Of a stretch of DNA of 64,000 bases, positions 8,811 through 17,056 are shown piece by piece (the stretch's first letter is position 1; every line of letters begins with the position of its first letter). The notes below the pieces were generated by a model that worked only from the letters and a program-made list of their open reading frames with translations, was not told the DNA's origin and ran no database searches. The stretch is taken from positions 19,352 to 83,351 of the forward strand of contig NZ_JBHOQR010000005.1 in NCBI RefSeq assembly GCF_042408815.1, read 5' to 3'. Origin of the DNA: Thermoflexus sp042408815 (GTDB lineage Bacteria > Chloroflexota > Anaerolineae > Thermoflexales > Thermoflexaceae). A program made the translations under genes and the position numbers.

Positions 8811-8845
8811 CCCTCCTCCTGCGAACACTGGGGAGGAGGGTTTAT
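8811..8845 (+). terminator. Rho-independent terminator after the SH3 gene
   Basis: Arms CCCTCCTCC (8811-8819) and GGAGGAGGG (8832-8840) with a 12-base loop, followed by TTTAT. It sits between convergent genes and would stop plus-strand transcription before hpf. Confidence 0.6.
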
Positions 8846-9381
8846 CCCAGCTCCGGCTGGATCAGCCCGTAGTTGCCATCCCGCCGTCGGTAGACCAGGT
8901 TGATGCTGGCCGTTTCTGGATTGTAGAAAATAAAGAAATCGTGGCCCAGGAGCTCCATCTGCTCGATGGCCTCCTCCGGTGTCATGGCCGTGATCTCGAA
9001 CCGCTTGATCTTCACAATACGTCCCGCAGGGCTGCTGGTTTCCCCGAGGGAAGCGGACTCCAGCGACTCCGCGCGGATCCGTCCTTCCCGACGCCCTTTG
9101 AAGCGCTCAATCCGCCGCTCCATTTTATCCACCACGAGGTCGATCGCCGCCAACAGGTCAGCGTGACGTTCCTCGGCGCGCAGGAGGATACCCGGGGTCA
9201 TCCGCAGTGTAAGCTGAGCGATCTGACGCTGATCCCGGCTTCGGGTGTTCTCCTGGGCCAGCTCCAGCTCGGCCTGAGAGATGGTGGGCAGAAATCGCTC
9301 CAGGCGCGCGATTCGCTTCCGAGCATATGTTTCAATCTGATCGGTGATCTCGAGGTTCCGCCCCCGAATAATGAGCTCCAT
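8842..9381 (-). CDS. hpf: Ribosome hibernation promoting factor, long form
   Basis: A 179-residue long-type HPF. Residues 1-105 are the S30AE domain that sits in the mRNA/tRNA channel of the 30S subunit (starts MELIIRGRNLEITDQIETYA). Residues about 120-179 are the dimerisation domain (IVKIKRFEITAMTPEEAIEQ, then GHDFFIFYN) that joins two 70S ribosomes into inactive 100S dimers. The length and two-domain layout match long HPF, not the short YfiA/HPF forms. GGAGGAAGGC precedes the ATG. The 132-base gap upstream has a TAAAAT -10-like element (9472-9477, minus) but no convincing -35. Expression in stationary phase or stress is expected from the family. Confidence 0.95.
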   Translation of the reverse strand: MELIIRGRNLEITDQIETYARKRIARLERFLPTISQAELELAQENTRSRDQRQIAQLTLRMTPGILLRAEERHADLLAAIDLVVDKMERRIERFKGRREGRIRAESLESASLGETSSPAGRIVKIKRFEITAMTPEEAIEQMELLGHDFFIFYNPETASINLVYRRRDGNYGLIQPELG

Positions 9382-9513
9382 AGCCTTCCTCCGACGTAGA
9401 TGGAACTGGAGGGCTATCGCTGACCTTCTCCGAGTGGACCCGGGCCGGCCTGAGCTCCCAACCGGGCCTTTATTTTATTCATGAGGCCTGCGGGAAAAGC
9501 GCGACCGCTCGGC

Positions 9514-10245
9514 CTAACAATCCTCCTGTTGAAGGATCACGCGGGCCAGAGTGAACCCCCAGACCGATCGCGCCCCTGCCTGATAGAGGGCTGCCGCGCA
9601 GGCCTCCAGCGTCGCCCCGCTGGTGCACACATCGTCCACCACGACGATCCGCTTCCCCGATACCCAGCGGGGATCCGCCATGAAAGCCCCGCGCACATTC
9701 TCCCGACGGGCGTTCTGATCCAGCCCAACCTGAGAGGGAGTAGACCGGATCCGATGCAACGCTTGGAGGCAGAACGGAACCGCCACGCCCTCCGCCAGAG
9801 CCCGGGCCAGCATGGCGGCCTGATTGTATCCCCGCTGACGCTGGCGCGCCCTGGAGGCGGGGACCGGAACCAGCAAGTCAGCCTCCATCGCGAAGCGGGC
9901 CCATCCTTCCACCATCCCCACTCCCAGAGCCTGGGCGAGACGATACCGCCCATGGAATTTTAGCCGATGCAGTGCCCGCCGGATGGGGCCCGAATAAAGG
10001 TAACAGGAGCGGACGCCATCCAGCTGCAGGGGCGCCTTTTTACAACGGGGGCAGTGGGCTCCCCTGGACCATGGGAGGCCACATCGGAAACAGACGGGGG
10101 GTGCCAGCGGGCTCATCGCGGCCCCACAGGTTGGGCACCAGGGCCAGCCAGGACGCCCACATCCGGCACAACGAGGGGGAAACAGGAGGTCGAGCGCCTC
10201 CTCCCTCAGGCGAGCAATCCACCAGGAGAAGCGAAACGAGGACAA
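9514..10245 (-). CDS. comF: ComF-family phosphoribosyltransferase-like protein
   Basis: A 243-residue ComF/GntX family protein. An N-terminal zinc-ribbon-like region (CAGC, CPTCG, CFRCG, CPRC; residues about 25-70) is followed by a PRTase domain with the PRPP-binding loop VVVDDVCTSGAT near residue 200 and the family signature RQRQRGYNQA near 150. ComF is needed for DNA uptake during natural transformation in several bacteria; its biochemistry is not settled. The start is a TTG with GGGGATCCC upstream; no better in-frame ATG precedes the zinc cysteines. It lies 25 bases after tadC on the same strand, so it is likely the last gene of the Tad motor operon. Confidence 0.88.
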   Translation of the reverse strand: MSSFRFSWWIARLREEALDLLFPPRCAGCGRPGWPWCPTCGAAMSPLAPPVCFRCGLPWSRGAHCPRCKKAPLQLDGVRSCYLYSGPIRRALHRLKFHGRYRLAQALGVGMVEGWARFAMEADLLVPVPASRARQRQRGYNQAAMLARALAEGVAVPFCLQALHRIRSTPSQVGLDQNARRENVRGAFMADPRWVSGKRIVVVDDVCTSGATLEACAAALYQAGARSVWGFTLARVILQQEDC

Positions 10246-10270
10246 GGGATCCCCGACCGTTCTGAGAAAT

Positions 10271-11206
10271 TCAACGCAGGAATCCGCCGCTGAACTGTTT
10301 GATCACGATCAACACGGCCGGCCCCAGAAGGACGACAAACATGGCCGGGAAGATCAGGAAGACCAGCGGGAAGAGCATCTTGATCGGGGCTTGTCGGGCC
10401 AATTCCTCCGCCCGCTGCCGGCGGCGCAGGCGCATCTGATCTGCCTGGATGTGAAGCACCTTGGCGATGCTGACTCCCAGCTGCTCTGCCTGAATGATCG
10501 CGGCCACAAACGTGGTCATCTCCGGTAGATCCACGCGGGCCGCCATATCCCGCAGCGCGTCCTTCCGGGAGCGCCCGAGGGCGATTTCCTGGAGCACCCG
10601 GGCGAAGGCTTTCCCCAGCTCGTTGTTCCATCGCTCCGCCACCCGCTGCATGGCCGCATCGAACCCCAGCCCGGCCTCTACGCAGATCACCAGCAGGTCC
10701 AGGGCGTCCGGGAGTGTTTTCAGGATCTCCTTCTTACGCCGGGCGATCTGTTGATTGAGCCAGAGCATCGGGTAATAGAAGCCCAGTCCGCCGATAGCCA
10801 GGCTCAGGGCCCATCGTTGGAGGGCCGGAGCGCGCAGCAGCAGCACATAGATCAGGCCGAAAAGGAAGAAGCCGGCCATGATCCGCAGCCCAAAGAACTC
10901 CGCCGCCCCCAGACGGACCGGGTTGCCTGCCAGCTCCAGCCGGCGCCGCGTGTCCTCAATGATCGATTGAGGCGTGAAGCGGCTGATGAATTCCGCGATC
11001 TGACGGAGAATAGGGACAATCACCCTTTGGGTGAAGGGAATCGAAAGCTCGACCTCCTCCAGTGTCACTGGCACATCCCGGGCAGCGAACTCCGCCAGAC
11101 GGGCCTGGAGCACCTCTTCCTCACGGGGAGCGCCCAAGCCAATCACCAGGGCCACGGCGATCACCCCTACAGCCAGAATCCCCAGGACCAGAACCAGACT
11201 CAACAT
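10271..11206 (-). CDS. tadC: Tad pilus inner-membrane platform protein TadC
   Basis: A 311-residue type II secretion F-domain protein of the TadC subgroup. It has an N-terminal helix (LVLVLGILAVGVIAVALVIG), a cytoplasmic region, paired helices around residues 120-165, the T2SSF domain (LPDALDLLVICVEAGLGFDA) and two C-terminal helices. TadB and TadC form the membrane platform that the TadA ATPase drives. I start at the ATG at 11206, four bases after the tadB stop; a TTG eight codons upstream would overlap tadB and lacks a ribosome-binding site. It is part of the minus-strand run cpaB-cpaE-tadA-tadB-tadC. Confidence 0.92.
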   Translation of the reverse strand: MLSLVLVLGILAVGVIAVALVIGLGAPREEEVLQARLAEFAARDVPVTLEEVELSIPFTQRVIVPILRQIAEFISRFTPQSIIEDTRRRLELAGNPVRLGAAEFFGLRIMAGFFLFGLIYVLLLRAPALQRWALSLAIGGLGFYYPMLWLNQQIARRKKEILKTLPDALDLLVICVEAGLGFDAAMQRVAERWNNELGKAFARVLQEIALGRSRKDALRDMAARVDLPEMTTFVAAIIQAEQLGVSIAKVLHIQADQMRLRRRQRAEELARQAPIKMLFPLVFLIFPAMFVVLLGPAVLIVIKQFSGGFLR

Positions 11207-11210
11207 CTCC

Positions 11211-12182
11211 TTATACCTCGATCTGGACAATCCGTCGGATTACGAAGTAGCCGATCAGCATCATCACCGCTGTGCAGGCGACCATGAAGTAGCCTAGGAT
11301 TCCACTGTTGAAGAAATTCAGCATATAGTTTCGGTTGATCCCAAACAGGACAAGGCCCAGCAAAATCGGGAGGACCATCAACACATACCCGCTGAGGGTT
11401 TGCTGGGCCGTCAAGGCTCGGATTTCCCCCTTGATCCGCACCCGCTCCCGAATGGTGAAACTGATGGTATCCAGGATCTCCGCCAGATTTCCTCCTATCT
11501 CGCGATGGATTAAGATCGCTGTGACCAGCATCTCCAGGTCATCGCTGTGCACTCGACGCAGCATGTTCTGGAGCGCCTGGTCGAGGGAGAGACCCAGCTG
11601 TTGCTCTTTCACCACCCGATCGAACTCAGTGGAGATCGGCGGAGGAAGCTCGCGGGCGACGGCCTCCATGGCCTGAAGAATGCTGTAGCCGGCGCGCAAC
11701 CCATTGACCATCAGATTGATGGCATCGCCGAGCTGGGCATTGAAGGCCTGGAGCCGTCGTCGCTGCCGCCATGCGACATAGAAGCGCGGCGCAAAGAAGC
11801 CCGCGATCAGACCCAGCATGGCCAGAGGAAGGAACCGGAAGAACAGCTGGGCCAAGAGGAGCCCTATCATCGCCGTCAGGATCTGGATGACCAGGAACTC
11901 TCCCGGTGTGACCTTCAGATCGGCCCGGGCCAGCTGAAGCCGCAGATCCTCCGCGAACCCCCGCCCGGCAATGGCCCGATTCAAGCTTTCGCTGAACGGC
12001 ATCGTCCGGCGAGGAGGGGTTGGGCGAGACGGCCCCTCACCCCGACGCCCTGGACGAGGAGCGGCATATCGCTCCAGCCGCTCCACGACAACTTCCTCCT
12101 CTTCCCCGCCAAAGATATAGAGAAGCAAAAGGATGAGGATCAGAATCCCTCCTCCGACCAGCACATACGTTTGCCAGGCCAT
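11211..12182 (-). CDS. tadB: Tad pilus inner-membrane platform protein TadB
   Basis: A 323-residue T2SSF-domain protein of the TadB subgroup: one N-terminal helix (GGGILILILLLLYIF), an Arg/Pro-rich cytoplasmic linker, a central helix pair and the F domain with LGDAINLMVNGLRAGYS and IGGNLAEILDTIS, ending in two helices. It partners TadC in the platform of the Flp/Tad pilus machine. The reading frame is open 32 codons further upstream, but the start MAWQTYVL at 12182 has GGGGGA seven bases ahead and begins directly at the first membrane helix. It lies between tadA and tadC with short gaps, consistent with one operon. Confidence 0.92.
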   Translation of the reverse strand: MAWQTYVLVGGGILILILLLLYIFGGEEEEVVVERLERYAAPRPGRRGEGPSRPTPPRRTMPFSESLNRAIAGRGFAEDLRLQLARADLKVTPGEFLVIQILTAMIGLLLAQLFFRFLPLAMLGLIAGFFAPRFYVAWRQRRRLQAFNAQLGDAINLMVNGLRAGYSILQAMEAVARELPPPISTEFDRVVKEQQLGLSLDQALQNMLRRVHSDDLEMLVTAILIHREIGGNLAEILDTISFTIRERVRIKGEIRALTAQQTLSGYVLMVLPILLGLVLFGINRNYMLNFFNSGILGYFMVACTAVMMLIGYFVIRRIVQIEV

Positions 12183-12288
12183 AGCTTCCCCCTGCATCTT
12201 TACATTTCCCACGGCCCGGAGGGATCGGGGAAGGGGAGAAGAGCCATCCCCTTCTGGAATCCGGGCCAGCCGGCACAAGAACCGGTCG

Positions 12289-13689
12289 CTACCTTCGCCC
12301 GGCGCCGAAAATCGAGGGCGGCAGCCGGATGCCGGCTGCCTCTAAGCGGTCCATAAAGCGGGGGCGGATCCCAGTTGGGAGCAGGCGGCCAACGATCTTT
12401 CCACCTTCCATCCCGTATTGCTCGAACTTGAACAGCTCCGTGGTGGTGATCACCTCTCCTTCCAGCCCCTGGATCTCTGTGACCGAGATGATCTTACGGG
12501 AACCATCCCGCATGCGCGCCGTCTGGACGATCAGGTCGATCGCCATCGCGATCTGCTCCCGGATCGCCCGGTGGGGCAGATCCGTCCCCGCCATCAACAC
12601 CATGTTCTCCAGACGGGCCAGGGCATCGCGGGGGCTGTTGGCGTGGATGGTGGTCATGGAGCCCTCATGGCCAGTGTTCATCGCCTGGAGCATATCAAAG
12701 GCCTCGCCGCCACGGCACTCGCCGACGATGATCCGATCCGGACGCATCCGCAGGGCGTTGATCACCAGATCCCGCATGGTGATCTCGCCCTTCCCCTCAA
12801 TATTGGGCGGGCGGGTTTCCAAAGTCACCACATGCTCCTGGCGCAGCTGCAGCTCCGCTGCGTTCTCAATCGTGATGATCCGCTCCCCCTCCGGGATAAA
12901 TCCGGAGAGGATGTTCAGCAATGTCGTCTTCCCGGAGCCGGTCCCGCCGGACACCACGATGTTGATCTTCGCCTGAACGCAGGCCTTGAGGAACTCCATC
13001 ACCTCGGGCGTGGCCGAGCCCAGGCGGATCAGGTCGTCCACCGTAAGCGGCGTACGGTAGAACTTTCGGATGGTCACCACCGGGCCGATGAGGGAGATGG
13101 GCGGGATCACAATATTCACACGGGATCCGTCCGGCAACCGGGCATCCACGTAAGGCATGCTCTCATCCACCCGACGCCCCAGGGGGGCGACGATGCGCTC
13201 GATGATGCGCATTAAGTGCTCCTCATCCTCGAAGACCACATTCGTCCGCTCAATCTTCCCGTTGCGCTCGATGTAGACCTTCTTGGGGCCGTTCACCATG
13301 ATCTCGGTGATGGAGTCATCTTTCAGCAGGGGCTCCAGGGGGCCGAAGCCCAGGATCTCAGCGACGATCTGCTCAAAGAGCCGCTGTCGCTCCAGGCGAC
13401 TGAGGACGATGTGATCCTCCATCAGAACAGCATCGAACTTCTCCTCGATCATCGCCCGCAACTCGTCTGTGCGGGAGAAATCGAGAGTAGGCTCCAGTTC
13501 CGAGAGAAGCTTCGCCTGGATACGGCTCTTGAGGTCCACATATGCGTCCCGCATCCCCCCCGTCGTAGGGAGCGGACGACGGGGAGGGGCAGATGAGGGC
13601 TCAGGAGTCGGGACGGCGCGCGCCGGCTCAGGGTTCGGGGGAGTCGAGGGAGAGGGCTGGGCGCCCTGAATTCGCTTTAAGAGAGACAT
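12289..13689 (-). CDS. tadA: Tad/CpaF-type secretion ATPase
   Basis: A 466-residue hexameric ATPase of the CpaF/TadA family that powers pilus assembly or secretion at the inner membrane. A Pro-rich N-terminus (residues 10-45) precedes the N-terminal domain (ILGFGPLEPLLKDDSITEIM). Walker A, SGGTGSGKTTLLN, is near residue 250; a Walker B/Asp-box region is near TRPPNIEGKGEITMRDL; and the His-box-like GHEGSMTTIHANSPRDAL is near 345. All key motifs are intact. A strong Shine-Dalgarno, AAGGAGGTGGAGCG, precedes the ATG. It follows cpaE by 51 bases. Residues 1-50 are variable in the family. Confidence 0.95.
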   Translation of the reverse strand: MSLLKRIQGAQPSPSTPPNPEPARAVPTPEPSSAPPRRPLPTTGGMRDAYVDLKSRIQAKLLSELEPTLDFSRTDELRAMIEEKFDAVLMEDHIVLSRLERQRLFEQIVAEILGFGPLEPLLKDDSITEIMVNGPKKVYIERNGKIERTNVVFEDEEHLMRIIERIVAPLGRRVDESMPYVDARLPDGSRVNIVIPPISLIGPVVTIRKFYRTPLTVDDLIRLGSATPEVMEFLKACVQAKINIVVSGGTGSGKTTLLNILSGFIPEGERIITIENAAELQLRQEHVVTLETRPPNIEGKGEITMRDLVINALRMRPDRIIVGECRGGEAFDMLQAMNTGHEGSMTTIHANSPRDALARLENMVLMAGTDLPHRAIREQIAMAIDLIVQTARMRDGSRKIISVTEIQGLEGEVITTTELFKFEQYGMEGGKIVGRLLPTGIRPRFMDRLEAAGIRLPPSIFGAGRR

Positions 13690-13740
13690 CGCTCCACCTC
13701 CTTAACGTTTCCTCCATGGTGGGAGAGCCCCTGCCCACTT

Positions 13741-14943
13741 TCAACGACTGCTCCGCTTTCGCGCCTCCTCGACCTCCTGAGGGGCGAACAGCGTCTCTTC
13801 GACCCGCCCGGCCAGCTGGAGGATCGCCTGAGCAATCGGTTTGGATCGCTGGGCCACCAATGGGGCCCCTTTATTGATGGAGCTCAGGACGGTGATCTCA
13901 TCCCAGGGGATCTGAGCGCTCACCGGATGCTTGAGGGCCTGCTCCACCATCTCCGCGGTGATCCCGAAGCGGCGATCCATCTTGTTCATGATCATTCGAG
14001 TCTTCTGCGGTGGGTAGTTCAACTGGGTAATGACATCAAAGAACAGGCGAGCGTTCTTGATCGTCGGCACATCGGGGGTCACCACCAGCACGATCTGTTC
14101 TGCCTCGTCCAGGATCAGCAGCGTGGCATCCGTGAGCTGGGTGGCGGTGTCAATCACCACGATATCGAAGAGGGTTCGGGCCATGTGCAGGATCCGCCTC
14201 ATCGCATCGGCGGTCACATACTCCGCCAGCTCCGGACGTGGGGGGGCCAGGAGCACTTTCAGCCCGGAGGCATGGGACACCAGGGAGAGGGTGAAGGCCT
14301 CCGGATCCATCTCCTCCAGCTGGGCCAGGTCCGCAATGCTACGGGGCCCCTGCAAATTCAGGAACACCCCGATGTCTCCAAAGGGCAGGGAGGCGTCGAT
14401 CAGGACCACACGGCGCTCTGGCTTTTGCAAAGCCACGGCAAGGTTCACGGCGATGAGCGTGGTGCCTACTCCTCCCTTGGGGCTGTAAACCGCCACGACC
14501 TTCCCTTGAGCGCCACGCCCACCTCCGGGCAACGGACCCGTTGGGGGCAGCACTGGCGGCGGCCGGCGCATCCGATGGACCCGACGAACGGTGGCCACCA
14601 GCTCGTCGGCCGAGAAGGGTTTGGAGAGAAAGTCTCGAGCTCCGGCCAGCATCGCCCGCCGCAGATAGTCCGCATCGCTCTGAACCGACATCATCACCAC
14701 CTGGGTGAGGGGCGCCACCTCCATAATTTGCTCCACCGCCGCGATCCCGCTCATCCCCGGTAGGTTGATGTCCAGCAGGACGACATCCGGCTGAAGGTCC
14801 CGGGCCAGCCGGATCCCCTCCTCCGCGCTGGCTGCGCTGCCCACCACCTCAATGTCCGGCTCAAACATGAGGAGCTTCTTCAAATTCTCTCGCGTCTCGC
14901 GGACATCGTCCACGATCAACACACGAATCCGCGCGTCCGCCAT
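13741..14943 (-). CDS. cpaE: CpaE/TadZ-type pilus localisation ATPase with intact receiver domain
   Basis: A 400-residue fusion of a CheY-like receiver (residues 5-120) and a ParA/MinD-type ATPase (about 145-385). The receiver keeps the acidic pair DD at 12-13, the phosphoacceptor Asp58 in LLDINLPGMSG and the conserved Lys in SKPFS near 108, so it looks phosphorylatable. In many TadZ proteins this domain is degenerate. The ATPase has the deviant Walker A SPKGGVGTT. CpaE/TadZ places the pilus machine in the cell. The start at 14943 is set by GAGGAGATCC just upstream; a longer frame extends 27 codons but is poor. No histidine kinase is seen in the window. Confidence 0.93.
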   Translation of the reverse strand: MADARIRVLIVDDVRETRENLKKLLMFEPDIEVVGSAASAEEGIRLARDLQPDVVLLDINLPGMSGIAAVEQIMEVAPLTQVVMMSVQSDADYLRRAMLAGARDFLSKPFSADELVATVRRVHRMRRPPPVLPPTGPLPGGGRGAQGKVVAVYSPKGGVGTTLIAVNLAVALQKPERRVVLIDASLPFGDIGVFLNLQGPRSIADLAQLEEMDPEAFTLSLVSHASGLKVLLAPPRPELAEYVTADAMRRILHMARTLFDIVVIDTATQLTDATLLILDEAEQIVLVVTPDVPTIKNARLFFDVITQLNYPPQKTRMIMNKMDRRFGITAEMVEQALKHPVSAQIPWDEITVLSSINKGAPLVAQRSKPIAQAILQLAGRVEETLFAPQEVEEARKRSSR

Positions 14944-15014
14944 CGGATCTCCTCGACGGGCACAGTCTGGAATGCCTAAACCGATCGGAGGCCCACCCTT
15001 GTCCCACCCGGAGC

Positions 15015-16025
15015 TCAGCGGCATGGCTCCCGGGCGAATTGATCGGGACAGCCTGGCGTGTTATCTCGAGCCAAGCCGAAGCGTCCCGGAGGCGGAAGCG
15101 TGATCCCGATCCGCTGGATCAGCCAGCCCAACGTCACTGGATCTGTCCGCACCAGCTGGTTGTCTGTCGGATTGCGCAAGGCCAGATCTATCACGGCCCC
15201 CGATTCCCGTAGCCACTGCAGGATCAAGGCGTCCTGAGGTTCCACCAGCAGCGTGATATATTGTTGACGCGGCATGGGCGTGGGCGTCGGTGTGGGCCCA
15301 GGAGCGGGGGTCGGTCCGGGGGTTGGAGCGGGGCGGCGAGGCGACTCGAAAGGCCCCACGGAAAGAACTTCCACGTTCTGGAGGACCAGCTGGCTGACTG
15401 GGAAGATCGTCTGCTGGTCCGGCTTCACCACAGCGGCCTGAGCGGCAGCCCCGGGCTCCACCCCCAGAGCTTTCAGCCGGCTGAAAAGATCCTCATCCAG
15501 GATCTGAGGATAAAACTCTCCCTCCGCCGCCTGCTTAACGGGAACAAACCGGAACGTCACCAGGACATCCACCCGATCTCCAGGCGCCAAGTTGAAGGCC
15601 ACCGCGCCCGCCTCATCCACCGGGATGGGGAAGGCCACTTTACCGGGTGGCACGAAGAAGCTGGCCTCGGATCCCCGCCGTCCCACCTCCGCAGGCTGGA
15701 CCGTCAGATCCTCCGGCACGATGGGCTTCTGTCGGGGGATATCCACCCGCGCCACCTTCCCGATCACCGCCTTGGGATCGGTAAAGGCGCCTTCTGGAAG
15801 AACCTCCACCGGCCATCCCCGCAGCGTCACATCCGATTCGCTGATCACGGCGCCACGAGGGATGTTCTGTGCGGCAATCACAATGGATTGCAGGAAGGGC
15901 GGCGTAGGGGTGGCCGTTGGAGCAGGCCCCGCCGCAAAGCGCGGCAACAGCCATAGCGCCGCTCCCATCAAGACCAGGATCAGCAGGATCAGCAGCAACA
16001 GCGTCCGATTTCTGCGCCGGCGCAT
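15015..16025 (-). CDS. cpaB: Flp pilus assembly protein CpaB/RcpC
   Basis: A 336-residue protein with a single N-terminal membrane helix (LLLLILLILVLMGAALWL), a SAF domain (residues about 45-115, with NIPRGAVISESDV) and the RcpC/CpaB region with PGKVAFPIPVDEAGAVAFNL and PGDRVDVLVTF. A Pro/Thr linker (PTPGPTPAPGPTPTPTPMP) interrupts the C-terminal half. In Gram-negatives CpaB works with the secretin; here no secretin is present, fitting a single-membrane envelope where CpaB may guide the pilus through the wall. GGGAGGCGGGAA precedes the ATG. It is the first gene of the motor operon, with a TATAAT promoter at 16152-16179. Confidence 0.9.
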   Translation of the reverse strand: MRRRRNRTLLLLILLILVLMGAALWLLPRFAAGPAPTATPTPPFLQSIVIAAQNIPRGAVISESDVTLRGWPVEVLPEGAFTDPKAVIGKVARVDIPRQKPIVPEDLTVQPAEVGRRGSEASFFVPPGKVAFPIPVDEAGAVAFNLAPGDRVDVLVTFRFVPVKQAAEGEFYPQILDEDLFSRLKALGVEPGAAAQAAVVKPDQQTIFPVSQLVLQNVEVLSVGPFESPRRPAPTPGPTPAPGPTPTPTPMPRQQYITLLVEPQDALILQWLRESGAVIDLALRNPTDNQLVRTDPVTLGWLIQRIGITLPPPGRFGLARDNTPGCPDQFAREPCR

Positions 16026-16151
16026 TTCCCGCCTCCCGTGGATAATCTCCCGCGCTCGCCTCGAGCGGATGGCTCCAGACTGGTTCCACCGCAGGCCTGA
16101 TCTCCACCCGGCACCGCTCCTGGAAGACAGAAGCTTTTCCGGTTATCGTCT

Positions 16152-16179
16152 ATTATATGCCTTTTCCAATCTTTCGGAA
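16152..16179 (-). promoter_or_regulatory. Promoter of the cpaB-tadC operon
   Basis: On the minus strand, -10 TATAAT (16152-16157) and -35 TTCCGA (16174-16179) with a 16-base spacer, about 125 bases ahead of cpaB. The -10 is a perfect sigma-70-type match and the -35 is weak. The leader between it and cpaB holds no ORF I trust. Confidence 0.55.
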
Positions 16180-16280
16180 TCGGCGCTGGGCCTCCGGGGT
16201 CAGGCTTTCCGGGTCATGCCTCTGTAGATGGCCAACAAGGAGCGGGCTTGATGGGATGGGGAAGCCCTCCCTTGAAAACA

Positions 16281-16826
16281 TCATCCTGAGGGATCTCCCC
16301 TTCGCCCGCGGGACCGCCGGTGCCATGCCAGCCAAACTGCCAGCAGCGCCAATCCCCCTCCGGCCACCGGCCCCCACAACGCTCCCCCTGTCTGCGGCAA
16401 CCGAGCCGCGTCCAGACGCGGCGGAACGGTTCCCGGCACAGGGCTGTGCAATTCCCCCGACGGGGGTGGCGGTGGCGGAGGAGGAGCAAGAGTCCCCGTG
16501 GCCACCGGGGTCGGGGATGGCATAGGGGTATACGTCGCCGTAGGCCCAGGGGGCAACGGAGTAGGCGTTAGACCGGGTGTGGGAAACCCAGAACCCGTGG
16601 GCGTCGCCGTCGGCATGGGCGTCCCGGTCGGCGTGTCCGTCGGGGTCGCCAGCGGAGTGGCCGAAGCAGTCAGGGTCAGAGTCGGAATAGGCGTGGGCGT
16701 CCAGGTCGGCGGCGGCGTAGGCGTGGGGCCGGGGGTCGGGAATTGCGCCCCGGCCGGCCGGACTTGGCTCCCCACCACCCCCAGGATCAGCACGCTTCGC
16801 AGGCTGCTCCAGAGGAGTCTCCGCAT
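16281..16826 (-). CDS. Thr/Pro-rich secreted protein with putative LPXTG sortase signal
   Basis: A 181-residue protein. It has an N-terminal signal peptide (basic MRRLLWSSLR, hydrophobic core, cleavage after PAGA near 27), a disordered stalk of Thr-Pro/Pro repeats (residues 28-130), then LPQTGGA near 145, a hydrophobic segment (VAGGGLALLAVWLAW) and a basic tail HRRSRGRRG. That last order, LPXTG, helix, positive tail, is the classic sortase wall-anchoring signal. There is no folded domain, so it looks like a pure stalk or a truncated adhesin. GAGGTTCCC precedes the ATG. It lies between the Tad motor operon and the surface genes and has its own TATAAT promoter. No sortase gene is in the window. 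Confidence 0.72.
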   Translation of the reverse strand: MRRLLWSSLRSVLILGVVGSQVRPAGAQFPTPGPTPTPPPTWTPTPIPTLTLTASATPLATPTDTPTGTPMPTATPTGSGFPTPGLTPTPLPPGPTATYTPMPSPTPVATGTLAPPPPPPPPSGELHSPVPGTVPPRLDAARLPQTGGALWGPVAGGGLALLAVWLAWHRRSRGRRGDPSG

Positions 16827-16910
16827 GGGAACCTCGAATCAAACGGACGGCGCGTCCGAGACTGTTCGGTCGCGGTGGGCCCGACGGCATCGCCTGCAAG
16901 TTTGGAAAGC

Positions 16911-16938
16911 ATTATATCGCATTTCGATTCACCAGGAA
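16911..16938 (-). promoter_or_regulatory. Promoter of the LPXTG-protein gene
   Basis: Minus-strand -10 TATAAT (16911-16916) and weak -35 TTCCTG (16933-16938), spacer 16. The same spacing and TTCC start of the -35 occur at the cpaB promoter. Confidence 0.45.
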
Positions 16939-17056
16939 GGTCATCCGGCAAGGGGATCGCTTTCCCCGCGTTCGAAAACGAAAGAGGGGTTCGGCCACCG
17001 CGCGTCCCTTCTCGAATTGAGTCCTGGCACCTCGATCTATCGGATGGCCGAGGAGC

